From Ignavibacterium sp. (lineage in GTDB: Bacteria; Bacteroidota; Ignavibacteria; Ignavibacteriales; Ignavibacteriaceae): 64,000 nt of DNA. The notes under the pieces were generated by a model. The model saw only the letters and a program-made list of their open reading frames with translations. It did not search any database and was not told where the DNA came from. The DNA lies in assembly GCA_025056745.1 (NCBI GenBank), contig JANWVQ010000091.1, forward strand, positions 1 through 64,000, written 5' to 3'. Shown one piece after another: positions 53,812 to 63,625 of the stretch (position 1 is its first letter; every line of letters begins with the position of its first letter). A program made the position numbers and the translations under genes.

Positions 53812-56019
53812 TTAACCTATCTTCGAAAAGATAAAATTGTCTTTAAACTCATCAATAATTTTTTTTCTCAATAAAAAATTTTTTTCTGATACAAGTTCTT
53901 GATCATTTTTAACAACATCGAATGCAGAAACTTTTGCTTCAAAAATAATTTTCTCGTCTTCTACAATATTAACATACTTTAATTCGGGGAAGCCACTTTG
54001 TTTAATACCAAAGATATCTCCGGGTCCTCTTAACTTCATATCTATTTCAGCTATCTTAAAACCGTCATTGAATTTTACCATCGATTGTAATCGTATCGAT
54101 GCTTTATAATTTTCCAATTGAGTTGGGGATAAATATTCAAAGTTTAATTTGTAAGTGTTTTGTCTTTCTACAAGATTATCAGATGAAACCAAAATACAGT
54201 AAGCTTGTTTATTACTTCTTCCAACTCTTCCTCTTAATTGGTGAAGTTGTGATAGTCCAAAGCGATGTGCATCATTTATTAAAATAATATTTGCATCAGG
54301 AATATCTATTCCAACCTCGATAACTGTAGTTGCTACTAATACATCAAATTCTTTTCTTAAAAATTTGAACATCATTTCTTCTTTCTCTTGCCAAGACATT
54401 TTTCCGTGAATCAATCCAAGTTTTAAATCCTTTAAATATGTTGATGAGAGTTCTTCATAATATTTTGTTGCAGCTTTTAACTCGAGTTTATCAGATTCTT
54501 CAATAAGAGGATACACAATAAAAGTTTGATAATTTTCTTTTGCTTTATCTATTATGAACTTATAAATCTCGGGAAGTTTTTTTTCTCCTCTTAGTACCGT
54601 TAAAATTTTTTTTCGATTCCTTGGCATTTCATCAATAACAGAAACATCCAAATCTCCATATAGTGTCATAGTGATTGTTCGAGGGATTGGTGTTGCACTC
54701 ATAACTAAAACATCCGGATTCAATCCCTTTGAAATTAAATCTGCTCGCTGTCGAACTCCAAATCGATGTTGCTCATCTATCACTACGTATGAGAGATTAT
54801 TAAAATTAACGTTCTCTTCAATCAAAGCGTGAGTTCCAATTATTATATCTGTTTGATTATCTTCAATTGATTTCAAAATTTTATTCCGTTTTGATTTGTT
54901 TTGACCGCCAATTAAAAGTTCAACTTGAATTTTTCTTTCAGGATTAATTTGATTTAGTTTTTCAACAAGTGCAGATATATTTCTATAATGTTGGTCAGCT
55001 AAGATTTCTGTCGGTACCATCAATGCAGTTTGATAACCACTATCAACGGCAATTAACATAGATATTAATGCAACAATTGTTTTTCCGCTTCCCACATCAC
55101 CTTGTAAAAGACGATTCATCGGATATTCAGATAATAAGTCTTTTTTGATCTCTGATAAAACCTTCAATTGAGATTTTGTTAATTCATAAGGAAGGATTGA
55201 TAAAAATTTTTTTATTAAATCTGATTTGATTGAATATTTATAAGGCTTTATGTTCTTTTTAATTTTCGATTTTTTAAGTGCAATAATTAATTCAAGAAAA
55301 AATATTTCTTCAAACTTCATTCTTCTTTTTGCTTCGAGAAGTTTATCAATGCTTTCAGGGAAATGATAATTTTTTATTGCTTCATTAAGTGGTATTAAAG
55401 AATGTTTCTTTATTAAATAATCAGGTAAGGTTTCTTCAACTTTATCAACATAATTTTCAACTGCATTATAAATTATTTTTCTTATTCCTAAATCACCAAG
55501 GTTTGTAAGTTTTAATTCTTTTGGAATTCTATAAAAAGGAATAATCTTTCCTGTATTGATAAAATTATTTGATTCTTCTTCAGATATTTTATCATAATCT
55601 GGATGTATGAATTGAAGTCTATTGTATCTATCGATTTCTGGTTTACTACTAATAGCAAAAAAATCATTTTCATTAAAAATTTTTTCAAAATAATTAATTC
55701 CAGAAAACCAAATACATTCAAAGAAACCTGTTTTATCTTTAAAGTAAACTTTTAATAGTTGTCTTTTGGAAGTTTTAATAATTTCTTTTTGTAGAACTTT
55801 TCCAATAATTGTTAATTCACCATCATAACCATTGACAGCGTATTGATAAGCTTGTGAAACAGTAAGAACAGTAGTTCTATCAAGGTATCTGGTTGGAAAA
55901 TAAAAAAGTAGGTCTTTGATGGATTTTATTCCAGCTTTTTCGAATGCAATTGCTCTTTTGGGACCAACAGATTTCAAATATTTTACAGAAGTAGTGAGTA
56001 TGTTCGAATTAGAATTCAT
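53812..56019 (-). CDS. recG: ATP-dependent DNA helicase RecG
   Basis: 735 residues. An N-terminal wedge/OB domain (about 1-230) with SVGPKRAIAFEKAGIKSIKDL. The helicase domain has LLQGDVGSGKT (Walker A, about 302-312), VIDEQHRFGVRQR (DEQH box, about 415) and VMSATPIPRT (about 437). Motif VI is QLRGRVGRS (about 603). It remodels stalled replication forks and Holliday junctions. Length is slightly above the E. coli form. It lies 7 bases after aat on the same strand. Confidence 0.96.
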   Translation of the reverse strand: MNSNSNILTTSVKYLKSVGPKRAIAFEKAGIKSIKDLLFYFPTRYLDRTTVLTVSQAYQYAVNGYDGELTIIGKVLQKEIIKTSKRQLLKVYFKDKTGFFECIWFSGINYFEKIFNENDFFAISSKPEIDRYNRLQFIHPDYDKISEEESNNFINTGKIIPFYRIPKELKLTNLGDLGIRKIIYNAVENYVDKVEETLPDYLIKKHSLIPLNEAIKNYHFPESIDKLLEAKRRMKFEEIFFLELIIALKKSKIKKNIKPYKYSIKSDLIKKFLSILPYELTKSQLKVLSEIKKDLLSEYPMNRLLQGDVGSGKTIVALISMLIAVDSGYQTALMVPTEILADQHYRNISALVEKLNQINPERKIQVELLIGGQNKSKRNKILKSIEDNQTDIIIGTHALIEENVNFNNLSYVVIDEQHRFGVRQRADLISKGLNPDVLVMSATPIPRTITMTLYGDLDVSVIDEMPRNRKKILTVLRGEKKLPEIYKFIIDKAKENYQTFIVYPLIEESDKLELKAATKYYEELSSTYLKDLKLGLIHGKMSWQEKEEMMFKFLRKEFDVLVATTVIEVGIDIPDANIILINDAHRFGLSQLHQLRGRVGRSNKQAYCILVSSDNLVERQNTYKLNFEYLSPTQLENYKASIRLQSMVKFNDGFKIAEIDMKLRGPGDIFGIKQSGFPELKYVNIVEDEKIIFEAKVSAFDVVKNDQELVSEKNFLLRKKIIDEFKDNFIFSKIG

Positions 56020-56026
56020 TTTAAAA

Positions 56027-56626
56027 TCATAAAAAAGTTGTATTGGTTATGTATGATTTCATAAGAAGATTATGATATTCTTCCCAATGAATATTTCTTG
56101 CACCAAACATTTTAAGATGATCTGTTATATACTGAACATCTAATAACACAAAATTTCTTTCTATTAAGTGTTCGATCAATTTTGCAAGAGCCACTTTTGA
56201 TGCTCCTGAGACTTTTGAAAACATTGATTCACCAAAAAAAGCTCCTCTAAATGCAATTCCGTATAAACCTCCAACAAGATTGTTTTCAATGTAAGTTTCA
56301 ACAGAATGAACAAATCCTCGTTTATGTAATCTTTTATATGCAATAATAAGCTCTTCTGAAATCCAAGTTGTTTCTCTGTTAGCACAATTTTTTATTACTC
56401 TCATAACATCAAAGTCATATCTAATTTCGAATAATTCTTTCTTGATCAAACTTTTCACAGAACGAGGTATATTATAATCATTCAATGGAATAATAGCTCT
56501 AATTGAAGGTAAATACCAATTTATTTTCCCTAAATCATCAGCCATAGGAAAAGCGCCAGATGCATATAATCTAATCATATTCTCTGGCTCAAGAGAGGAA
56601 TCTATATCAAATTTATTGGGACTCAT
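56027..56626 (-). CDS. aat: Leucyl/phenylalanyl-tRNA-protein transferase
   Basis: 199 residues. It transfers Leu or Phe from tRNA to N-terminal Arg or Lys of proteins, marking them for ClpS/ClpAP. YASGAFPMADD, INWYLPSIRAIIPL, FVHSVETY, LVGGLYGIAFRGAFFGESMF and LLDVQYITDHLKMFGA are family motifs. It is slightly shorter than the E. coli enzyme. It is upstream of recG and divergent from arcC. Confidence 0.94.
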   Translation of the reverse strand: MSPNKFDIDSSLEPENMIRLYASGAFPMADDLGKINWYLPSIRAIIPLNDYNIPRSVKSLIKKELFEIRYDFDVMRVIKNCANRETTWISEELIIAYKRLHKRGFVHSVETYIENNLVGGLYGIAFRGAFFGESMFSKVSGASKVALAKLIEHLIERNFVLLDVQYITDHLKMFGARNIHWEEYHNLLMKSYITNTTFL

Positions 56627-56720
56627 AGCAAAGAATTTTATTTCATTAAAACCTTAATTAAGTTTGAACTGTAATTTTAAAAAATCCTTTAAAGAATGCT
56701 AATGAATTCTAAGGAAATAT

Positions 56721-57665
56721 ATGTCCAAAATTGCAGTTGTAGCATTAGGTGGAAATGCATTACTTCGTGGAAACGAAATTGGTACGATTCAACAACAAGA
56801 AAAAAATACATACGATACCTGTATTAACCTTCTCAATTTAATCAAACAAGGTTTTGAACTTGTAATCACTCACGGAAATGGCCCTCAGGTTGGGAATATT
56901 ATGTTAAGAAACGAAGCTGGCTATAATACATACAAAATCCCCAAAATGCCTTTAGATATCTGTGTAGCTGATTCTCAAGGTGGTATTGGATATATGATTG
57001 AAAAACAGATGAGAAATATTCTTGCGAAAAATAAAATCAAGAAAAATATAGTTACAATTGTAACTCAAGTTCTTGTAGATAAGAATGACCCAGCATTTAA
57101 TGATCCAAATAAACCAGTAGGACCTTTTTATCTTAAAGAAGAAGCTGACCTTTTAGCTAAAAGTAACAATTTTGTTTTCAAAGAAGATGCGAGAAAAAGA
57201 GGGTGGAGAAGAGTAGTTCCATCTCCTGAGCCTTTAGATATTCTTAATAAAAAAATAATTAAACAACTAGTTCAAAAAGGAAATATTATTATAGCTTGCG
57301 GTGGTGGAGGTATTCCTGTTTATTATGACGAAGAAAAAAACTTAATAGGAACAGAAGCAGTTATTGATAAAGATCTTGCTTCATCTTTGCTTGCTAAAGA
57401 AATAAAAGCTGATCAGTTCATTATTTTAACAGATGTTCCAAAAGTTTATTTGAACTTTAATAAACCAAATCAAACTCAGCTTGATGTAATTACACTTTCA
57501 GAAGCAAAAAAATATTATGAAGCAGGTGAATTTGGTGCAGGAAGTATGGGACCAAAAATTTTAGCTGCTATTAGATTTGTCTCAAACGGAGGTAAAGAAA
57601 CTATTATTACTGAATCAACTCAATTAAGTAATCCAAATTGTGGAACTAAGATTATTTCAGATTAA
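56721..57665 (+). CDS. arcC: Carbamate kinase
   Basis: 314 residues. VVALGGNALLRGNE (about 5-18), VITHGNGPQVGN (about 49-60), RRVVPSPEPLDI and ACGGGGIPVYYD (about 194-205) are typical. In catabolism it makes ATP and carbamate from carbamoyl phosphate and ADP. It is followed after 26 bases by an ornithine carbamoyltransferase gene, so together they can break down citrulline. No arcA (arginine deiminase) is in the window. Confidence 0.95.
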   Translation: MSKIAVVALGGNALLRGNEIGTIQQQEKNTYDTCINLLNLIKQGFELVITHGNGPQVGNIMLRNEAGYNTYKIPKMPLDICVADSQGGIGYMIEKQMRNILAKNKIKKNIVTIVTQVLVDKNDPAFNDPNKPVGPFYLKEEADLLAKSNNFVFKEDARKRGWRRVVPSPEPLDILNKKIIKQLVQKGNIIIACGGGGIPVYYDEEKNLIGTEAVIDKDLASSLLAKEIKADQFIILTDVPKVYLNFNKPNQTQLDVITLSEAKKYYEAGEFGAGSMGPKILAAIRFVSNGGKETIITESTQLSNPNCGTKIISD

Positions 57666-57691
57666 ACTTTAATAAAAAATAGGAGTTAATT

Positions 57692-58624
57692 ATGGCTGTA
57701 AATATGAAAGGAAAAGATTTAATCTCAATCGCTGATTTATCTATTGAAGAGATTTATGAAATTTTTGATGTGGCTAAGTCATTAAAACAGAAATTATATA
57801 CAAACGAACCACATCGATATTTGGAAGGCAAAACTCTTGGTATGATTTTCACAAAACGCTCAACCCGAACTAGAATTTCATTTGAAACAGGAATTTATCA
57901 ACTTGGTGGAATTGGAATGTATTTCGGTCCTAATGATTTACAATTAGGTGTAAGCGAAAGTATAGCAGATACAGCGCGAGTTCTTTCTCGATATTTAAAC
58001 GGAATTATGATAAGAACCTTTGATCATTCGGACGTAGTTGAACTTGCTAAATATGCAGATATTCCTGTTATAAATGGTCTAACAGATTTACTTCATCCTT
58101 GCCAAGCTTTAACTGATTTATTTACAATTCTTGAAAAGAAAAGAAAGTTACAAGGTCTAAAGTTAGCTTATGTTGGTGATGGAAATAATGTCGCTCATAG
58201 TTTATTAAATGGATGTTCAAAAGTTGGAATGGATATATCAATTGCATCACCCAAAGGATATGAACCCAAGAAAGAGATAGTTGAAAAAGCAAAAAGCTTC
58301 GCTTCATATATGGGTAGCAAAGTTGAAATATTAAATGATCCAATTGAAGCAGTAAAAAATGCTGATGTTGTTTATACTGATGTATGGGCTAGTATGGGAC
58401 AAGAAAAAGAAGCTGAAGAACGCAAAAAAATATTCGCTTCTTATCAAGTAAACACAGATTTAGTAAAACACGCAAAAGAGGATTATCTATTTATGCATTG
58501 TTTACCTGCTCATAGAGGTGAAGAAGTTGTTGATGAAGTGGCAGATTCTCCTAATTCAGTTATTTTTGATGAAGCTGAAAATAGACTTCACGTTCAAAAA
58601 GCTATAATGGCTTTGGTAATGTAG
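57692..58624 (+). CDS. argF: Ornithine carbamoyltransferase
   Basis: 310 residues. The carbamoyl-phosphate site is STRTRISFE (about 56-64), with HPCQALTDL (about 136-144), the ornithine loop VYTDVWASMGQE (about 229-240), and HCLPAHRGEEV (about 270-280). AGGAG precedes the ATG. Next to arcC it could work in the catabolic direction (then arcB), but it may also serve arginine synthesis; the sequence alone does not decide. Confidence 0.94.
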   Translation: MAVNMKGKDLISIADLSIEEIYEIFDVAKSLKQKLYTNEPHRYLEGKTLGMIFTKRSTRTRISFETGIYQLGGIGMYFGPNDLQLGVSESIADTARVLSRYLNGIMIRTFDHSDVVELAKYADIPVINGLTDLLHPCQALTDLFTILEKKRKLQGLKLAYVGDGNNVAHSLLNGCSKVGMDISIASPKGYEPKKEIVEKAKSFASYMGSKVEILNDPIEAVKNADVVYTDVWASMGQEKEAEERKKIFASYQVNTDLVKHAKEDYLFMHCLPAHRGEEVVDEVADSPNSVIFDEAENRLHVQKAIMALVM

Positions 58625-58651
58625 TAATTAAAAAATTATTTAAGGATTATT

Positions 58652-59956
58652 ATGAATCACGCTGATTACTCAAACGTACAATTATATACAATTATACCTT
58701 TTATACTAATGCTTGCAGCAATTGCTGTTTTACCTTTAAAGTTTAATCATTTTTGGGAAAAAAATCAGAATAAATTGATTATCTCGATAGTATTAAGTGT
58801 TCCTGTGTTGATATATCTTTTAGTAAACGGATTTACACACGAGATAATTCATACTATGCTTTTTGATTATATACCCTTTATAATTTTACTTGGATCACTC
58901 TTTACAATAACTGGAGGTATTTTACTAAAAGGTGATATTCAGGCAAAGCCTTCAATTAATACTTTATTTTTGGGAATTGGAGCAGTTCTTGCATCTTTTA
59001 TGGGTACAACAGGTGCTGCAATGTTGTTAATTCGTCCTGTTATAAAAACAAATCAAGAAAGAACTTTCAAGGTTCATACAATTCTATTTTTTATAGCAAT
59101 AGTAGCAAATTGTGGTGGATTATTAACACCTTTAGGCGATCCACCTCTTTTTATGATGTATCTCAGAGGAGCACCCTTTGAGTGGTTTTTGGGTTTAGTT
59201 AAAGAATGGTTTGTAGTCAATGCTTTGCTTCTGACACTTTATTATTTTGTCGATTCTTATTATTACAAAAAAGAACCGGAAATTTCAATTACAAAAGATA
59301 AATCAGAAGTGGAGCCTTTAAAACTTCAAGGCAAAAGAAATTTTATCTTCTTGATAGGAGTGGTATTATCAGTCGAATTCATTAATGAATTTTATCTGCC
59401 TTTTATGAAGACCAATGAATATTTCAAATTCATCAGGGAAATTGTAATTCTTTCTATGGGATTGTTGTCTTTGAAGTTTACAGAAAATGAGATACGCAAA
59501 CAAAATAATTTTACTTGGCATCCAATTGAAGAAGTTGCATATTTATTTTTAGGAATATTTTTTACAATGATACCAGCTTTAATGTATCTTCAATCTCACG
59601 CAAAAGAACTAGGAATCTCAACTCCACCTCAGTTTTATTATTATACAGGATTGCTTAGTAGTTTTCTGGACAATACTCCAACTGCAGTAACCTTTCATTC
59701 TTTAGCATTAGGGCTTGGAGTCAAAACAAAGGATATTATTGCTGGTATTCCGGAGAATATTTTAGTAGCTATATCAGTTGCTTCAGTATTATTTGGCTCA
59801 ATGACTTACATTGGAAACGGACCTAATTTTATGGTTAAAGCAGTTGCTGAAGAAAACAAAATTAAAATGCCTGATTTCTTTAGTTATATTTTCAAATTTT
59901 CTCTTATAGTTTTATTGCCAATTTTCATATTAATTCAATTATTATTCATTCATTAA
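58652..59956 (+). CDS. NhaD/ArsB-type ion transporter (ion-transporter superfamily)
   Basis: 434 residues, about 11 predicted membrane helices. ASFMGTTGAAMLLIRPVI (about 111-128), NCGGLLTPLGDPPLFMMYL (about 152-170) and SSFLDNTPTAVTFHSLAL (about 338-355) are typical of NhaD-like Na+/H+ antiporters. It follows argF by 27 bases with AAGGA before its ATG, so it may be in the arc operon. It is not an ArcD-type amino acid exchanger by sequence. Confidence 0.85.
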   Translation: MNHADYSNVQLYTIIPFILMLAAIAVLPLKFNHFWEKNQNKLIISIVLSVPVLIYLLVNGFTHEIIHTMLFDYIPFIILLGSLFTITGGILLKGDIQAKPSINTLFLGIGAVLASFMGTTGAAMLLIRPVIKTNQERTFKVHTILFFIAIVANCGGLLTPLGDPPLFMMYLRGAPFEWFLGLVKEWFVVNALLLTLYYFVDSYYYKKEPEISITKDKSEVEPLKLQGKRNFIFLIGVVLSVEFINEFYLPFMKTNEYFKFIREIVILSMGLLSLKFTENEIRKQNNFTWHPIEEVAYLFLGIFFTMIPALMYLQSHAKELGISTPPQFYYYTGLLSSFLDNTPTAVTFHSLALGLGVKTKDIIAGIPENILVAISVASVLFGSMTYIGNGPNFMVKAVAEENKIKMPDFFSYIFKFSLIVLLPIFILIQLLFIH

Positions 59957-59957
59957 T

Positions 59958-60003
59958 AATATTCAAATTATGATAACTGGGGGTTATGAATATTAAATTT
60001 TTT
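59958..60003 (+). terminator. Possible weak terminator after the NhaD-like gene
   Basis: AATATTC (59958-59964) and GAATATT (59988-59994) flank an inner ATAAC/GTTAT stem with loop TGGGG; eight bases are unpaired on the left side. A short T run follows at 59998-60003. The bulge makes it weak. Confidence 0.4.
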
Positions 60004-60010
60004 CAATTCA

Positions 60011-60041
60011 TTGTTTTGATAATTTAAAATCTTTAATATTG
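60011..60041 (+). promoter_or_regulatory. Possible dnaE promoter
   Basis: TTG (60011-60013), a 20-base spacer and TAATATTG (60034-60041) fit TTG-N19..21-TAnnTTTG with one mismatch. It lies 40 bases before the dnaE ATG. Confidence 0.4.
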
Positions 60042-60081
60042 AATAAGATTTTCAAACCAATTTATCCAACGGAAATTTTCT

Positions 60082-63000
60082 ATGTCAGACTTTATTCACT
60101 TACATAATCATACGCACTATAGTCTTCAAGATGGCGCTTGCACTGTATCCGATTTGATTGGTGCAGCTAAAAAATTCAATATGAAATCTGTTGCAATAAC
60201 AGACCACGGAGTCCTTTCTGGAGCAATTGAATTTTATAAAGAAGCCAAGAAAGAAGGAATTAAGCCAATCATTGGAATGGAAGCATACATTGTTAAAGAA
60301 GGCAGCAGATTAGATAAAGGCAAAAACCAAGAAACTGATGGAAAGAAAAAATCTAAACCTTATCATCATTTGCTTCTATTGGCAAAAAATGAAACTGGAT
60401 ATCGAAACTTAGTAAAGCTTTCAACGATTGGTTTTCTTGAAGGTTATTACTACAGGCCTAGAATAGATCTTGAAGTCCTAAAGAAATATAAAGATGGATT
60501 AATTTGTACTTCTGCTTGCCCTGCAGGAGTAGTTTCGTCTCATATTGTCAATGGTGATATTGAAAAAGCAAGACAAGCAGCAATAACATACAAGGAAATT
60601 TTCGGGGATGATTTTTACTTAGAGATTCAAGATCATAATCTTGAAATTGAAAAGCCAATCTTAGAATATGTGCCGCGACTGTCAAAAGATCTTGGAATAA
60701 AATTAGTTGCAACAAATGATTGTCATTACATTGAAAAAGAACATTCAATTGCACACAATATTTTGCTTTTACTATCAGATAAAAATGGCAGTGATTATAA
60801 ACAGCTAAAGTATGGAACAGATGAGATTTACTTTAAATCACCGGAGGAAATGAAAAATATTTTCAGAAAATATAAGGATGCAATCGAAAACACTCTTGAA
60901 ATTGATTCGAAGATAAATTTAGAATTAAATCTCGAAAAACATCATTTCCCGAAATTCACAATTCCCCAAGACTCCAATATAAATGACTTAGATGAATACC
61001 TAACAGAGCTTGCACTAAATGGACTTAAAAACAAGTTTAAAGAAATAACACCTGAAATAAAACAACGATTCGACTATGAACTTGATACAATAAAGAAGAT
61101 GGGATTTTCAGGTTATTTTCTAATAGTTCAAGATTTTATTAACGCTGCTAAAAAAAGAAATATTCCTGTTGGTCCTGGTAGAGGTAGTGCTGCTGGAAGC
61201 TTGATTGCTTATTGTTTAGGAATTACAAATATCAATCCCATAGAATATAACCTTCTTTTTGAACGATTCTTAAATCCTTCAAGAAAATCATTACCAGATA
61301 TTGATGTTGATTTTGCTGATGATAAACGTAATGAAGTTATTGAATATGTGAAAAATAAATATGGCAGTAATTGTGTTAGTCAAATTGTTACATTTAATAC
61401 TTTGTCATCTAAAGCTGTTATAAGAGATGTTGCAAGAGTATTGAATATTCCTATTCCTGTAGTAAATAAAATCACAAAGTTTATTCCAACAAAGTTTGGT
61501 AAAAATTATTCTATCGAGCAATCTCTTGCAGAAGTGCCTGAATTGAAATGGGTTAAAGATTCAAAAGACCCTGAAATAAAAGATTTGATTAAGTATGCTA
61601 AAGTTTTAGAAGGAATGGTTAGAAACGTCTCTAAACACGCTGCAGGAATTGTCATCACTCCGGATGATGTAAGCAATTATATTCCGCTTACAAAAACAGC
61701 TTCTCAAGATGAAATAGTTACTCAGTTTAATATGAAAGATCTTGAGAGTGCTGGTTTATTAAAAATCGATTTACTTGCTCTGAGAACGTTGACTATAATT
61801 AGAGATACCATTGAAATGGTCAAAAGAAATCACAACATTGAAATTGATATAAATAAAATTCCTTTCAATGATGAAAAGGCATTCAATATTTTCAGAAAAG
61901 GACAAACAACAGGAATATTTCAGTTTGAATCAGCTCCAATGCGTGAATATCTAAAAAGATTAAAACCTTCATCGATTAGAGATCTTGCTGCGATGAACGC
62001 TTTATATAGACCAGGTCCAATGGATTTTATTGATGATTTTATTAAAAGAAAATTCAACGAAGCACCTATTGAATATTTACATCCTGTTTTAGAACCAATA
62101 TTGAAAGAAACTTATGGAATAATAGTCTATCAAGAACAAGTAATTGAAATAGCAAATAAAGTAGCTGGAATGTCATTAGCAGAAGCTGATAACTTAAGAA
62201 GAGCAATGGGTAAAAAAGATTTAATTGCGATGGAAAAGCTGAAATCAAAGTTTATTGAAGGAGCATTAAAAAATAACATTGACAATCAAATAGCAGAAAA
62301 AATTTACGAGAACATTTACAAATTTGCTAACTATGGCTTCAATAAAAGTCACGCAATTGCTTATAGTATTGTTGCATATCAAACAGCATACTTGAAAGCT
62401 CATTTCACTGCAGAATTCTTAGCCTCAAATCTTAAAAATGAGTATGACGATACTAAAAAAATAACAAAGTTTTTAGAAGACTGCCGAAAACTGAAAATAA
62501 AAGTTTTACCACCAGATGTAAATAGACCTTCCATTTACTTTGAGGTGATAAATGGTGAAATAATCTTTGGCTTAGCAGCAATTAAGAATGTAGGTGTTTC
62601 TGCAGTTGAAGCAATAATTAGTGCGAAACAAGGAATAAAACGGGACTTTAAGAGCATCTTTGATTTTTGTATAAACGTTGATTTAAGACAAGTAAACAAA
62701 AGAGCAATTGAGTCTTTGATTTTAGCAGGTGCTTTCGATTCATTGCACAATAACAGAGCTCAACTTTATAAATATTTAGATAAGATTCTTGAATTTGCCC
62801 ACAAAGTTCAAAACTCAAAAAAATCTCAAACTAATAGCCTCTTTGGTGATTCAGATGAGTTGATAATCGAAGAACCAGAACTTCCTGAGGTGGAAAATTG
62901 GAGTAAAGATTATCAATTATCTCAAGAAAGAACAGTAGTTGGATTTTATATCTCAGACCATCCTTTAAGAAGATATGAAAAAGAAAGTGAGACATTTGCA

Positions 63001-63570
63001 ACAATCCGATTAGGCTCATTAGACGATATTGAAAAAGAAGAGCAAAAAACAATTGTAGCTTGTGGAGTTATAACCTCACTAAAGACAAAAATTGACAAGT
63101 CAAATAAAAAGATGGCTTTCTTTAATTTGGATGATCTGACAGGTTCTTCAGAATGCATTGCCTTTTCAAAAGTATATGAAGAATATGAAAACTATATTCA
63201 AGAAGATAAAATCGTAATTGCAATTGGAAATTTTGAAAGCAGCGGAGACTCAATAAAAATTCACGTCGAAAAAGTTATTCCTATTGAAAAAGCTAATACA
63301 GATTTACTTGAGAGTATTAGAATAAATATAAATAAAACCTCTGTTGATGAACAAAAACTTTTAAGTTTGCAAAAAGTATTAAACACATCTAATGGTAATG
63401 TGCCTGTATTTTTAAATCTCTATGAAGATCAAAATAATGGTAATAAAGGGAAGTTATTCTTTTTAGAAAAATTTAAAGTGAAAATCAATAAACAATTAAT
63501 CGATTCAATTGAAGAATTGTTTGGTGAAGATTCATTAGTACTGAAACCCAAACTTCTAAATCTTGTATAG
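60082..63570 (+). CDS. dnaE: DNA polymerase III alpha subunit
   Basis: 1162 residues, the main replicative polymerase. An N-terminal PHP domain (HLHNHTHYSLQDGA, about 5-18; ITDHG) is followed by the polymerase core. The core has PVGPGRGSAAGSLIAYCLGI (about 362-381) and LPDIDVDFADDKR (about 404-416, catalytic Asp). KHAAGIVI, the FQFESAPMREYL and RPGPMDFIDDFI segments and a helix-hairpin-helix region follow. An OB fold (about 985-1060) lies near the C-terminus. The length fits a DnaE1-type protein. Confidence 0.97.
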   Translation: MSDFIHLHNHTHYSLQDGACTVSDLIGAAKKFNMKSVAITDHGVLSGAIEFYKEAKKEGIKPIIGMEAYIVKEGSRLDKGKNQETDGKKKSKPYHHLLLLAKNETGYRNLVKLSTIGFLEGYYYRPRIDLEVLKKYKDGLICTSACPAGVVSSHIVNGDIEKARQAAITYKEIFGDDFYLEIQDHNLEIEKPILEYVPRLSKDLGIKLVATNDCHYIEKEHSIAHNILLLLSDKNGSDYKQLKYGTDEIYFKSPEEMKNIFRKYKDAIENTLEIDSKINLELNLEKHHFPKFTIPQDSNINDLDEYLTELALNGLKNKFKEITPEIKQRFDYELDTIKKMGFSGYFLIVQDFINAAKKRNIPVGPGRGSAAGSLIAYCLGITNINPIEYNLLFERFLNPSRKSLPDIDVDFADDKRNEVIEYVKNKYGSNCVSQIVTFNTLSSKAVIRDVARVLNIPIPVVNKITKFIPTKFGKNYSIEQSLAEVPELKWVKDSKDPEIKDLIKYAKVLEGMVRNVSKHAAGIVITPDDVSNYIPLTKTASQDEIVTQFNMKDLESAGLLKIDLLALRTLTIIRDTIEMVKRNHNIEIDINKIPFNDEKAFNIFRKGQTTGIFQFESAPMREYLKRLKPSSIRDLAAMNALYRPGPMDFIDDFIKRKFNEAPIEYLHPVLEPILKETYGIIVYQEQVIEIANKVAGMSLAEADNLRRAMGKKDLIAMEKLKSKFIEGALKNNIDNQIAEKIYENIYKFANYGFNKSHAIAYSIVAYQTAYLKAHFTAEFLASNLKNEYDDTKKITKFLEDCRKLKIKVLPPDVNRPSIYFEVINGEIIFGLAAIKNVGVSAVEAIISAKQGIKRDFKSIFDFCINVDLRQVNKRAIESLILAGAFDSLHNNRAQLYKYLDKILEFAHKVQNSKKSQTNSLFGDSDELIIEEPELPEVENWSKDYQLSQERTVVGFYISDHPLRRYEKESETFATIRLGSLDDIEKEEQKTIVACGVITSLKTKIDKSNKKMAFFNLDDLTGSSECIAFSKVYEEYENYIQEDKIVIAIGNFESSGDSIKIHVEKVIPIEKANTDLLESIRININKTSVDEQKLLSLQKVLNTSNGNVPVFLNLYEDQNNGNKGKLFFLEKFKVKINKQLIDSIEELFGEDSLVLKPKLLNLV

Positions 63571-63625
63571 ATTTTTTCAATTTAGTATTATTGCCCCACT
63601 TAATACGAAATAGTAGGAATCATAG

